This document shows, in pieces, positions 1 through 8,533 of a stretch of 64,000 nucleotides of DNA; the stretch's first letter is position 1; each line of letters begins with the position of its first letter. The notes under the pieces were generated by a model. That model had not been told where the DNA came from, did no database searches, and saw only the letters and a program-made list of their open reading frames with translations. The stretch is from Roseomonas sp. E05 (lineage in GTDB: Bacteria > Pseudomonadota > Alphaproteobacteria > Acetobacterales > Acetobacteraceae): contig NZ_JASIRT010000009.1 of assembly GCF_030063475.1 (NCBI RefSeq), positions 123,765-187,764 on the forward strand. Direction: 5' to 3'. A program made the translations under genes and the position numbers.

Positions 1-639
1 TCCACCGGTGCCGGCGCCTATGAAATGCTGCTCGACGCCCTGACGCGTGGCGATCTGGCCCCCGGAAGCCGCCTGCGGGAGGCCGAGCTGGCGGAACGCT
101 TCGGCATCAGCCGGACGCCGGTACGGGAGGCGCTGAAGCGGCTGGAGACCCAGGGGCTGGTCACGCACGAGCCGCACCATGGCGCGGTGGTGGCGCGGCT
201 TGACTACAGCGCCATGGTCGAGCTCTACCACATGCGGGAGGTGTTGGAGGGCACCGCCGCCTTCCTGGCCGCCACGCATGCCACCGCCATCGAGCTGGAG
301 GCCCTGCACGACATGGTGGCGGCGGACCGCGCCCTGCTGGGCGATGGCGGCCGGCTGGCGCACAGCAACCGCCTGTTCCACCGCCAGATCCACCGCGCCG
401 CGCGCAACCGCTTCCTCGACGCGATGCTGGACAATATGCGGCTCTCGCTGGTGCTGCTGGGGCGCACCACCCTCTCGGTGCCGGAGCGCGGCGCGGCGGC
501 GGTGGAGGAGCATGCGGCGATCGTCGCCGCCATCGCGGCGCGTGACCCCGCCGCCGCCGAGGCCGCCGCGCGGCAGCACATCCGCAACGCCTTCCGCGCC
601 CGCCTGGCCCTGGAGAACCGCACGCCTGACGGCGCCTGA
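1..639 (+). CDS. GntR-family transcriptional regulator, FCD subfamily (5' partial)
   Basis: The reading frame is open from base 1, so the true start lies upstream. An internal ATG at 25 would cut into the winged helix. About 212 residues are visible. The N-terminal winged helix-turn-helix carries the GntR signature FGISRTPVREALKRLE. The C-terminal all-helical FCD ligand domain shows the usual histidines (in FHRQIHRAARN, EEHAAIV and ARQHIRNAF) that bind a metal and carboxylate effector in this family. It lies 69 nt upstream of tcuA on the same strand, and the gap holds a TTGTAT/ATACAA inverted repeat. I infer that it controls the tricarballylate genes in response to a carboxylate. The family call is firm; the target is inferred. 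Confidence 0.9.
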   Translation, partial: STGAGAYEMLLDALTRGDLAPGSRLREAELAERFGISRTPVREALKRLETQGLVTHEPHHGAVVARLDYSAMVELYHMREVLEGTAAFLAATHATAIELEALHDMVAADRALLGDGGRLAHSNRLFHRQIHRAARNRFLDAMLDNMRLSLVLLGRTTLSVPERGAAAVEEHAAIVAAIAARDPAAAEAAARQHIRNAFRARLALENRTPDGA

Positions 640-671
640 GCCCCCCTTGCGCCGCCTCGGTGATGCCGACA

Positions 672-691
672 TTGTATTCCGGCGCATACAA
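672..691. promoter_or_regulatory. Inverted repeat TTGTAT-N8-ATACAA upstream of tcuA, probable GntR operator
   Basis: TTGTAT at 672-677 is matched exactly by ATACAA at 686-691 across an 8-nt spacer, only 17 nt before the tcuA start. FCD-type GntR proteins bind short inverted repeats of this kind, and such a regulator is encoded directly upstream. Its placement suits repression of tcuAB. Which protein binds it is inference. Confidence 0.55.
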
Positions 692-708
692 CATCGGGGA
701 GAGCACTT

Positions 709-2103
709 TTGGACTGGGACCGCGTCTATGACGTCCTGGTGGTCGGCGGGGGTAATGCGGCGCTCTGCGCGGCTGTCACGGCACGGCAGGCGGGTGCCAG
801 CGTGCTGGTGCTGGAGCACGCGCCGAAGGCCTTTCGCGGCGGCAACAGCCGGCACACCCGCAACCTGCGGGCCATGCACACCGCGCCGACCTCGGTGCTG
901 ACCGAGCAGTACCTGGAGGACGAGTACTGGGACGACCTGCTGCGCGTCACCGGGGGGCAGACCGACGAGGAACTGGCGCGGCTGACCATTCGCGCCACCG
1001 CCGAGGCACTGCCCTTCATGGAGGCCTGCGGCGTGCGCTTCCAGCCCTCGCTGACCGGCACGCTCAACCTCTCGCGCACCAACGCCTTCTTTCTGGGCGG
1101 TGGCAAGGCGCTGGTGAACGCCTTCTACGCCACGGCGGAAAAGTTGGGCGTCGAGATCCTCTATGACACCGAGGTGGCTTCGCTGCGCCTGGATGACGGC
1201 TTCGTTCGCCAGGCCGAGATCATCAGCCGCGGCTTCCCGCGCACGGTGCGGGCCAAGACGGTGGTGGCCTCTTCCGGCGGCTTCCAGGCCAATCTCGAAT
1301 GGCTGAAGCAGGGCTGGGGTCCGGCGGCGGAGAACTTCCTGATCCGCGGCACGCCCTATGCCAAGGGCCGCGTGCTGCGCGACCTGCTGGACCAGGGCGT
1401 TGCCTCCGTCGGCGACCCGACGCAGTGCCACGCGGTGGCCATCGACGGGCGGGCGCCGAAATTCGACGGCGGCATCGTCACCCGGCTGGACTGCGTGCCC
1501 TTCTCCATCGTCGTCAACAGGCATGGCGAGCGCTTCTATGACGAGGGCGAGGATGTCTGGCCGAAGCGCTACGCCATCTGGGGCCGGCTCGTCGCGCAGC
1601 AGCCGGACCAGGTGGCCTATGCCATCATCGACAGCCGCTCGGAGCGGTTGTTCATGCCCTCCGTCTTCCCGGCCATCAAGTCCGACACCATCGAGGGACT
1701 GGCGGAGAAGCTCGGCCTCGAGCCCTCGAAGCTGGCGGAGACGGTGCGCGGCTTCAATGCCGCCGCCGGGCACGGAAGCTTCGACAACAGCCGCCTGGAC
1801 GGCTGCCACACCGAGGGGCTGACGCCGGCCAAGACCAACTGGGCGCGGCGCATCGAGGCGCCGCCCTTCAGTGGCTATCCGCTGCGGCCCGGCATCACCT
1901 TCACCTATCTCGGCGTCAAGGTGGACCGCAACGCGCGGGTGCTGATGCAGGATGGCCGCCCGACCGCCAACCTCTTCGCCTCAGGCGAGATCATGGCAGG
2001 CAGCATCCTCGGCAAAGGCTATCTGGCGGGCTTCGGCATGGCCATTGGCACCGTCTTCGGGCGTATCGCGGGGCGGGAGGCCGCGAAACATGCAAGAAAC
2101 TGA
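709..2103 (+). CDS. tcuA: FAD-dependent tricarballylate dehydrogenase TcuA
   Basis: 464 residues. TcuA oxidises tricarballylate to cis-aconitate, handing electrons through FAD to TcuB. The N-terminal dinucleotide fold VVGGGNAALCAAVTARQAG binds FAD. It is followed by the RGGNSRHTRNLRAMH segment typical of TcuA, and a C-terminal GEIMAGSILGKGYLAGFGMA FAD-binding stretch as in fumarate-reductase-like flavoproteins. The start is TTG, preceded by a GGGGAGAG ribosome site at 696-703; no in-frame ATG fits the family N-terminus. Its 3' end overlaps tcuB by 14 nt, indicating translational coupling. The TcuC citrate/tricarballylate permease is not in the window. The family call is strong; the natural substrate could be a related tricarboxylate. 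Confidence 0.88.
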   Translation: MDWDRVYDVLVVGGGNAALCAAVTARQAGASVLVLEHAPKAFRGGNSRHTRNLRAMHTAPTSVLTEQYLEDEYWDDLLRVTGGQTDEELARLTIRATAEALPFMEACGVRFQPSLTGTLNLSRTNAFFLGGGKALVNAFYATAEKLGVEILYDTEVASLRLDDGFVRQAEIISRGFPRTVRAKTVVASSGGFQANLEWLKQGWGPAAENFLIRGTPYAKGRVLRDLLDQGVASVGDPTQCHAVAIDGRAPKFDGGIVTRLDCVPFSIVVNRHGERFYDEGEDVWPKRYAIWGRLVAQQPDQVAYAIIDSRSERLFMPSVFPAIKSDTIEGLAEKLGLEPSKLAETVRGFNAAAGHGSFDNSRLDGCHTEGLTPAKTNWARRIEAPPFSGYPLRPGITFTYLGVKVDRNARVLMQDGRPTANLFASGEIMAGSILGKGYLAGFGMAIGTVFGRIAGREAAKHARN

Positions 2104-3205
2104 AACCACCGAGGAGGCGCGCCGCGCCCTCGAGATCTGCAATGCCTGCCGCTACTGCGAGGGGTTCTGCGCCGTTTTCCCGGCGATGGAGCTGCGGCGG
2201 GAATTCACCACCGGCGACCTCTCCTACCTCGCCAATCTCTGCCACAACTGCAAAGGCTGCTACTACGCCTGCCAGTATGCGCCGCCGCACGAGTTCGGCC
2301 TGAACCTGCCGCAGGCCTTCGCCGAGCTGCGCGCCGAGACCTATGCCGAATACGCCTGGCCGAAACCGCTCGGCGCCGTGTTCCAGCGCAACGGCACGGT
2401 GGTGGCGCTGATCTCGGCGCTCGGCATCGCGCTGACGCTGATCCTGACGGTGCTGATCCAGGAGCCTTCGGTGCTCTACGCCGCGCATGAAGGGCCGGGC
2501 GCCTTCTACCGCGTCATTCCCTGGTGGCTGATGACGACGCTCGCCGGCGGCACCTTCCTCTACGCGCTGCTGGCCCTCGCCATGGGCTTCCGCAACTTCT
2601 GGCGGGACACCGGCAGCAGCCTCGCCGGGCCCGCCGGGCCGCGCCCCATTGCCACCGCGCTGCATGATATCCTGACGCTGCGCAACCTCGGTGGCGGCGG
2701 GCATGGCTGCAACGACCGCGACGAGGGCTTCTCCACGCAGCGCCGGCTGTTCCACCACGCCATGTTCTACGGCTTCCTCCTCTGCTTCGCCTCGACCTCG
2801 GTGGCCACCTTCTACGATCATATCGTCGGCCATCCGGCACCCTATCCGTTCTGGAGCCTGCCGGTGCAGCTCGGCACCTGGGGCGGGCTGGGCCTGGTGG
2901 TGGGCACGGCGGGGCTGATCTGGCTGAAGGTGGTGAGCGACCAGGCGCCGGCCGCGCGCAACCTGCTCGGCGCCGACTACGCTCTTCTCGGCCTGCTCTG
3001 CCTGACCTCGCTGACGGGGCTGCTGCTGCTGGGGCTGCGGGGGACGGGGGCGATGGGCGTGCTGCTGGCCATCCACCTGGGCATCGTGCTCTCGCTGTTC
3101 CTGCTGCTGCCCTACAGCAAGATGGTGCACGGCCTCTACCGCTCCGGCGCGCTGCTGCGCCACGCGATGGAGCGCCATGCCGGCCACGCGCCGGCCGGCG
3201 ACTGA
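2090..3205 (+). CDS. tcuB: Tricarballylate utilization Fe-S membrane protein TcuB
   Basis: 371 residues from the ATG at 2090 inside the end of tcuA. TcuB reoxidises TcuA FADH2 and passes electrons to the membrane quinone pool. The N-terminus has two ferredoxin-like cysteine motifs, C17-x2-C20-x2-C23-x3-C27 and C51-x2-C54-x2-C57-x3-C61, expected to hold two 4Fe-4S clusters. About six hydrophobic segments follow, with membrane histidines (for example in LFHHAMFYGF) that could ligate heme, as in CobZ/CitB-like proteins. The length matches the family. A 9-bp stem hairpin lies just after the stop. The frame is open upstream of 2090, but that longer version would only read tcuA in another frame. 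Confidence 0.87.
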   Translation: MQETETTEEARRALEICNACRYCEGFCAVFPAMELRREFTTGDLSYLANLCHNCKGCYYACQYAPPHEFGLNLPQAFAELRAETYAEYAWPKPLGAVFQRNGTVVALISALGIALTLILTVLIQEPSVLYAAHEGPGAFYRVIPWWLMTTLAGGTFLYALLALAMGFRNFWRDTGSSLAGPAGPRPIATALHDILTLRNLGGGGHGCNDRDEGFSTQRRLFHHAMFYGFLLCFASTSVATFYDHIVGHPAPYPFWSLPVQLGTWGGLGLVVGTAGLIWLKVVSDQAPAARNLLGADYALLGLLCLTSLTGLLLLGLRGTGAMGVLLAIHLGIVLSLFLLLPYSKMVHGLYRSGALLRHAMERHAGHAPAGD

Positions 3206-3214
3206 CGGAAGGCG

Positions 3215-3238
3215 GCGGCAGGGTGCTGGCCCTGCCGC
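3215..3238. terminator. Bidirectional hairpin terminator between tcuB and hyuAB
   Basis: GCGGCAGGG (3215-3223) pairs perfectly with CCCTGCCGC (3230-3238) around a 6-nt loop. It sits in the 42-nt gap between the convergent tcuB and hyuAB genes. There is no T-tract, so termination may be weak or bidirectional. Confidence 0.6.
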
Positions 3239-3247
3239 TCCGCCGCG

Positions 3248-6200
3248 CTACTCGGCGGCCTGCGGCCGCGTATAGACCGCCGCGCCCTCCCGGCTGACAT
3301 AGCCGTCCCGCACATCCTCCTCGACCCGCGCGGGCTCGCGCTCCTCCGGTGCGCCATAGCCGGAGCCGCCGCAGATCCGCACCTCCACCATGCGGCTGCT
3401 ATCGGTGAGCGTCACCAGCTCGCCGGTGCCGAGGTCGCGCAGCAGGCCGCCCCCGGCATCGAGGATGGCGCCCAACGCCGCACCGCCCTGCAGACCGCCG
3501 AACAGGCCGGGCGCCTCCACCTCCACCCCTTCGGGATAGACCGAGAACAGTGTCGGCTGGCCGTCGTCATGCAGCTTGCGCATCCGGGTGCGGGTGCCGA
3601 GGCCGCCGCGCCGCCGGCCAGGGCCGCCGGAATCCGCCACCAGTGATTTCTCGACGATCAGCACCGGCGCCCGGGTTTCGAACAGCTCGATCGAGGTATT
3701 GGCCGCCGAGGTCGGCCAGAGCAGCGCCGACTTGCCGTCGGTCCCGGCGCTGCCGCCCTGGCCGCCGCCCATGAAGAAATGGTCGGCATAGCTGCGGCCC
3801 GTCGTCTCCTTGCCAAAGACGCGCACCGAGACCGGGAGGCCGGTATGCGCCTGCACCTGAGCCGGGGCCGCCTCCGACAGGGCATGGAACACGTTGGGCG
3901 CCAGGTACCAGCCGGTGCGGGTGCGCATGGCCACCGAAGCCGGGCGGGTGCAGTTCAGCAGCGAACCTTCCGGCGCCTTGGCGCTGATCGGATAGAAGCT
4001 GCCGGCATTGCCGCGCACCTGCGGGCTCAGCATGCACTTGATCGGGTAGGAGGCGTGCGCGACCGTGTAGGAAAGGGTGCAGTTCAGTCCGCCGCGTTCG
4101 AGCTGCGGCGGCGCGCCCTCGAAGTCCAGCTCGATGCTGTCGCCGCTCACGGTCAGCTTCAGCGGGTAGCGCAGCGTGCGGCCGAGCATCCGGTTGCTGA
4201 CCTCGGAGTGATAGACGCCGTCGGGCAGGGCGCGGATGGCCTCACGCATGGCGCGTTCGGCGCGGCCCTGCACCACGGCGGCGAGGGCCCGCAGGTCGTG
4301 CATCCCGTAGTCCTGCATGAAGGCCAGCAGGCGCTCGGCGGCTTGGGCATTGGCCGCCATGAAGGCGTGCAGATCGCCCAGCACCTCCTCGGATTTGCGG
4401 ACGTTCTCCGCCATCAGCTCGAAAAGCGCGGCATTCGGCCGGCCTTCGCTGTAGAGCTTCATGGGCGGAATCTGCAGGCCCTCGTCATAGACCTCGCGCG
4501 CCGCCATCGGGTCCTGCACGCCGCCGATGTCGCCGACATGCCCGACGGTGCCGAGCAGCGCCACCATGCGCCCGCCATGGAAGACGGGAGTGACGATGGC
4601 GATGTCGAACAGGTGTCCGGCGCAGAGCCAGGGGTCGTTGGTGATCAGCACGTCGCCCGGGCGCAGCGTCTCGGCCGGGAATTTCTCCAGCATGGCCTTC
4701 ACGGCACGCGGCAGGGTGAGGTTGAAGACCGGCATGGCGCGGGGCGAATGCGCCAGGGACTCACCCTGCGCATCGAGCAGATCGCAGGCGAAGTCCTGCG
4801 CCTCGGAGACGATCAGGCTGAAGGCGGTGCGGCAGATGCCGTGCCACATCTCCTCGACCAGGTTCTCCAGCCGGCTCCACATGATCTCCAGCGAGACGGG
4901 GTCGGCCTCGATCAGCGCGCGCGCTTCCTCGAGCGGCATCTCCGGCGTGATGCGGGCGGCCAGCGGCACGGAGACCCCCACCCGGATGCGCAGCGTGCCC
5001 GCCGCGCCCACTGTGACGCTGTCCTCCGGGCCGAGCACGGTGGTCGCCTCCCGCTCCTCGATGATGGCCGGACCGTGCAGCGTCTCGCCGGGTGCCAGGG
5101 CGTAGCGGTCATAGACCGGGGTATCGTGGAAGGCGTCCCCGAACCAGGCGCGGCGGGAGCCCTTGCGCGCGGCGCCGCCGGTCGGCCGGCCGGCCTCGGC
5201 CACGCTGAGCGCCGGCGCCGGCCCCACGGCGCGGGCGCGGAAGGAGATGATCTCCGCCGGCACGCCTTCGTAGATCGAGGCATAGCGTGCGGCATAGGCG
5301 TCGCGGAAGGCCGCCAGGATGGAAGGCATCCTCTCGGCGGTGATGGCACCGCGCGGCAGGGGGACGTTGATCTCGTGCAGCTGGCCGGCGAGGCGCATGT
5401 CGGCGCTGCGCTCGACGGAAATATCGGCGGGAGCGGTGCCGGCGGCCACCAGCAGCGCCGTCGTTTCGGCGGCCAGTTCGGTCAGCACGCGCTCGATGGC
5501 GGCGGGCGTGCCGGGATCGTCCAGCGCCAGGGGCAGGGAACGCACCTGCTCGAAGGCCAGCGGCGCCGCGAGGAAGCCGAGCGCCGAGGCGGCGCCGGAG
5601 GCGGGCGGGATCAGCACCTCCTCGACGCCCAGGATGCGCGCCACCTCCACCGCATGGGCCGGGCCGGCGCCGCCGAAGCCGACCATGGCATAGCGGCGCG
5701 GGTCCTTGCCCTTCTCCACAATGTGGATGCGCGCCGCCGCCGCCATGCTCTCCGTCACAGTACGGTGGATGCCCCAGGCGGTCTCCACGGCCGAAAGGCC
5801 GAGCTGCGTGCCGACCCGCGCCAGCGCCGCCTCGGCTGCCGGCTGATCGAGCGCCATGCGGCCGCCGAGGAAAAAGCCGGGATCGTAGTAGCCCAGCATC
5901 AGGTTGGCGTCGGTGACAGTCGGCTCGGTGCCGCCGCGGCCGTAGCAGGCGGGGCCGGGATCGGCGCCGGCCGAGCGCGGCCCCACCTTCAGCAGCCCGA
6001 CTTCGTCAATCGAGGCGATCGAGCCACCGCCGGCGCCGATCTCGATCATGTCGATGACGGGGGCCTTGATCGGCAGGCCGGAGCCCTTCTTGAAGCGGTG
6101 CAGCCGTGCCACCTCCATCATCGGCGCGATCGCGGCACGGCCGCCCTCGATCATGCAGGCCTTGGCGGTGGTGCCGCCCATGTCGAAGGAGATGATGTCG

Positions 6201-7075
6201 GGCTTGCCCACCAATCCGCCGAAGAAGGCGGTGGCGAGGCCGCCGCCGGCCGGGCCGGATTCCAGCAGGCGGATGGGAAAGGCGCGCGCCGTCTCCGGCG
6301 AGACCAGCCCGCCATCCGACTGCATCAGCCGCAGCGCGCCGCGGAAGCCCCGCGCCCAAAGCTCCTGCTCCAGCCGTTTCAGGTAGCGGTCCACCAGCGG
6401 CTGTACATAGGCATTGGCGCAGGTGGTGACGAAGCGCTGGTACTCCCACAGCTCCGCCACGACCTCCGCCGAGGCGGAGACGGCAATCCCGGGGAAGGCC
6501 TCGCGGATGGCGGCGGCGGCGGCCTTCTCATGCGCGGGGTTGCGGTAGCTGTGCAGGAAGCAGATGGCGATGGCGCCGGCGCCGGCCTCCACCAACTCGC
6601 CTGCCGCGCGCCGCACCGCATCGAGATCAAGCGGGGTGACGACCTGGCCGCCGCGGTCCATGCGCTCCGGCACTTCCAGGCGGCGGCGGCGTGGTACCAG
6701 CGGGTCCGGAAACTGCAGGAACAGGTCGTAGATGTCGTAGCGTTGCTCGGTGCCCATCTCGATCACGTCGCGGAAGCCTTCCGTGGTGATCAGGCCGAGA
6801 ATGGCGCCGCGCCGCTCGATCAACGCGTTGGTGACGAGCGTGGTGCCGTGCACGATCTCGCCGATTTCCGCCAGGGTGAGTCCGGCGCCGGCCACCAGCT
6901 CGGCGAGTCCCGCCAGGGCGCCCTGCGAGGGGTCCTGTGGCGTGGTCAGGCACTTGTGAAGCCGGATGGTGCTGGTCTGCCGGTCGAGCAGGATGAAGTC
7001 GGTGAAGGTTCCGCCGATGTCGAACCCGATCCGGTAGCGGCTTGAATCAATCGGCATCTCAGGCATCGCTTTCAT
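3248..7075 (-). CDS. Fused HyuA-HyuB hydantoinase/5-oxoprolinase-type ATPase
   Basis: 1275 residues. Residues about 14-715 form a HyuA subunit with the ASKHA phosphate-binding motif GFDIGGTFTD (17-26). From about 716 a complete HyuB subunit follows (LEIMWSRLENLVEEMWHGI, then VLITNDPWLCAGHLFDI). Separate HyuA and HyuB subunits are common in bacteria; this single chain resembles 5-oxoprolinase. The family hydrolyses cyclic amides (hydantoins, 5-oxoproline, N-methylhydantoin, or carboxylates by ketone carboxylation) using ATP. The start is placed at 7075; ATGs at 7066 and 7057 are equally possible. The frame is open further upstream, but that part is non-homologous and overlaps the divergent gene. 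It is divergent from an aminotransferase, with an 18-bp palindrome between them. The substrate is unknown. Confidence 0.88.
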   Translation of the reverse strand: MKAMPEMPIDSSRYRIGFDIGGTFTDFILLDRQTSTIRLHKCLTTPQDPSQGALAGLAELVAGAGLTLAEIGEIVHGTTLVTNALIERRGAILGLITTEGFRDVIEMGTEQRYDIYDLFLQFPDPLVPRRRRLEVPERMDRGGQVVTPLDLDAVRRAAGELVEAGAGAIAICFLHSYRNPAHEKAAAAAIREAFPGIAVSASAEVVAELWEYQRFVTTCANAYVQPLVDRYLKRLEQELWARGFRGALRLMQSDGGLVSPETARAFPIRLLESGPAGGGLATAFFGGLVGKPDIISFDMGGTTAKACMIEGGRAAIAPMMEVARLHRFKKGSGLPIKAPVIDMIEIGAGGGSIASIDEVGLLKVGPRSAGADPGPACYGRGGTEPTVTDANLMLGYYDPGFFLGGRMALDQPAAEAALARVGTQLGLSAVETAWGIHRTVTESMAAAARIHIVEKGKDPRRYAMVGFGGAGPAHAVEVARILGVEEVLIPPASGAASALGFLAAPLAFEQVRSLPLALDDPGTPAAIERVLTELAAETTALLVAAGTAPADISVERSADMRLAGQLHEINVPLPRGAITAERMPSILAAFRDAYAARYASIYEGVPAEIISFRARAVGPAPALSVAEAGRPTGGAARKGSRRAWFGDAFHDTPVYDRYALAPGETLHGPAIIEEREATTVLGPEDSVTVGAAGTLRIRVGVSVPLAARITPEMPLEEARALIEADPVSLEIMWSRLENLVEEMWHGICRTAFSLIVSEAQDFACDLLDAQGESLAHSPRAMPVFNLTLPRAVKAMLEKFPAETLRPGDVLITNDPWLCAGHLFDIAIVTPVFHGGRMVALLGTVGHVGDIGGVQDPMAAREVYDEGLQIPPMKLYSEGRPNAALFELMAENVRKSEEVLGDLHAFMAANAQAAERLLAFMQDYGMHDLRALAAVVQGRAERAMREAIRALPDGVYHSEVSNRMLGRTLRYPLKLTVSGDSIELDFEGAPPQLERGGLNCTLSYTVAHASYPIKCMLSPQVRGNAGSFYPISAKAPEGSLLNCTRPASVAMRTRTGWYLAPNVFHALSEAAPAQVQAHTGLPVSVRVFGKETTGRSYADHFFMGGGQGGSAGTDGKSALLWPTSAANTSIELFETRAPVLIVEKSLVADSGGPGRRRGGLGTRTRMRKLHDDGQPTLFSVYPEGVEVEAPGLFGGLQGGAALGAILDAGGGLLRDLGTGELVTLTDSSRMVEVRICGGSGYGAPEEREPARVEEDVRDGYVSREGAAVYTRPQAAE

Positions 7076-7134
7076 TCGCAGGGGCATGGGTGAAGGCATG
7101 GCGCGAGGCGGGCGCCGCGGTCTCCAGCGCGGTG

Positions 7135-7152
7135 GGGCGTTGCGCAACGCCC
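7135..7152. promoter_or_regulatory. 18-bp perfect palindrome in the hyuAB/aminotransferase divergent region
   Basis: The half-site GGGCGTTGC (7135-7143) is followed directly by its exact reverse complement GCAACGCCC (7144-7152). It lies in the 121-nt gap between the two divergent genes, 45 nt upstream of the aminotransferase start. A dimeric regulator site is the simplest reading. No regulator gene adjoins this pair, so the binder is unknown. Confidence 0.5.
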
Positions 7153-7196
7153 GGAAGCGTGGCTGCATCGCTGCCGCAGCAAGGAGGGCAGGACCG

Positions 7197-8501
7197 ATGC
7201 AGGACCGCAGGATGGGTGCCGAGGAACAGGAACTCGCCGATATGGCGCGCCGCGTCCTGCCGGCCGGCGGGTTTGGCAACATGGCGGTGGAGACCGTCAT
7301 CCACCGTGGCCTCGGCGGCCGGGTGTGGGACGTCAGCGGCAACGAGTATGTCGATTACCTGCTCGGCTCGGGCCCCATGCTGGTCGGCCATGCCCATCCC
7401 GAGGTGAACGCGGCGGTGGTCGAGCAGGTGGCGCAGGGCTCCACCTTCTTCGCCAACAGCGAGCCAGGCATCCGTCTCGCGGCCGAGATCGTGGATGCGG
7501 TGCCCTGCGCCGAGCAGGTGCGCTTCGCCAGCAGCGGCACCGAGGCCGACGCCTATGCCATGCGGCTTGCCCGCGCCTTTCGCCGGCGCAGCAAGATCCT
7601 GAAGTTCGAGGGCGGCTATCACGGCATGAGCGACTATGGCCTGATGAGCCTGTGGCCCTCCGACGCCGCCAATGCACCCATCGCGCAGCCGGACTCCGCC
7701 GGCATCCCGGACAGCGTGCGCGACGAGATGCTGATCGCGCCGTTCAATGACCTGGCGGCGGCGCAGGCGCTGATCCACGCGCACCGCGAGGAGCTTGCGG
7801 GCGTCATCATCGAGCCGATGCAGCGCCTGATCCCGCCGGTTCCCGGCTTCCTGCAGGGCCTGCGCGCGATCACTGCCGAATATGGCATCCCGCTGATCTT
7901 TGACGAGGTCGTCACCGGCTTTCGCCTCGCCTATGGCGGCGCGCAGGAATACTACGGCGTCACGCCGGACATCTGCACGCTGGGCAAGATCATCGGCGGC
8001 GGCTTCCCGCTTTCCGCCGTCGCGGGGCGCGCCGAGATCATGGCGCATTTCGACAGGACGAAGGTCGGTGCGGCCGGCTTCATGCCGCAGATCGGTACGC
8101 TGAGCGGCAATCCGGTGGCCGCCGCTGCCGGCCTTGCCACGCTGCGCATCCTGAAGCGGCCCGGCGCCTATGAGCGCATCTTCGCCAATGGCCGCGCTGT
8201 CTGGGCGGCGCTGGAGCGCAGCCTGAAGGAGGCCGGCCTGCCGGCGCTGATCCTCGGCGAGCCCGTGATGTTCGACGCCGTCTTCACCCACCGCGCCAGC
8301 ATCACCGATTATCGTGGCGGGCTGGACATGGACCGCGACCTGACCCGGCGCTTCAACGAACGCGCGCGCGCCAACGGTGTGTTCAAGAGCGACGGCAAGA
8401 TCTACATCTCGCTGGCGCATGACGGGCGTGACCTGGCTGATACTGCCGCGGCCTTTGCCGCCGCGGCGCGGGAGACCGCCGAAGCAGCCGCCCTGACCTA
8501 G
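7197..8501 (+). CDS. Class III PLP aminotransferase / glutamate-1-semialdehyde aminomutase-like
   Basis: 434 residues. The start at 7197 follows a strong AAGGAGG at 7181-7187; an open extension upstream is non-homologous. It is a fold-type I PLP enzyme: the cofactor lysine is K264 in TLGKIIGGG, preceded by FDEVVTGFR and by the phosphate-binding stretch SSGTEADAYAMRLAR. The whole layout is that of glutamate-1-semialdehyde 2,1-aminomutase. The context is catabolic, divergent from a hydantoinase fusion and far from tetrapyrrole genes, so I expect it to process an amino acid or amine released by ring opening, for example a beta- or omega-amino acid. It is probably not the housekeeping HemL. It ends in a GC-rich hairpin shared with the convergent hydantoinase gene. 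Confidence 0.85.
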   Translation: MQDRRMGAEEQELADMARRVLPAGGFGNMAVETVIHRGLGGRVWDVSGNEYVDYLLGSGPMLVGHAHPEVNAAVVEQVAQGSTFFANSEPGIRLAAEIVDAVPCAEQVRFASSGTEADAYAMRLARAFRRRSKILKFEGGYHGMSDYGLMSLWPSDAANAPIAQPDSAGIPDSVRDEMLIAPFNDLAAAQALIHAHREELAGVIIEPMQRLIPPVPGFLQGLRAITAEYGIPLIFDEVVTGFRLAYGGAQEYYGVTPDICTLGKIIGGGFPLSAVAGRAEIMAHFDRTKVGAAGFMPQIGTLSGNPVAAAAGLATLRILKRPGAYERIFANGRAVWAALERSLKEAGLPALILGEPVMFDAVFTHRASITDYRGGLDMDRDLTRRFNERARANGVFKSDGKIYISLAHDGRDLADTAAAFAAAARETAEAAALT

Positions 8502-8502
8502 G

Positions 8503-8516
8503 CCCGCCGCTGCGGG
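8503..8516. terminator. Short GC hairpin between convergent genes
   Basis: CCCGC (8503-8507) and GCGGG (8512-8516) can pair around a CGCT loop in the 32-nt gap between the convergent aminotransferase and short HyuA genes. There is no U-tract, so this is a modest terminator candidate. Confidence 0.35.
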
Positions 8517-8533
8517 GAAGGGAAGGGCCGTGC

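Noticed and set aside
3779..7045. 1088-codon open frame antisense to the fused hydantoinase
   Set aside because: It mirrors the GC-rich codons of hyuAB, is full of Gly/Ala/Arg/His low-complexity sequence and has no recognisable domain. The opposite strand encodes a well-conserved family.
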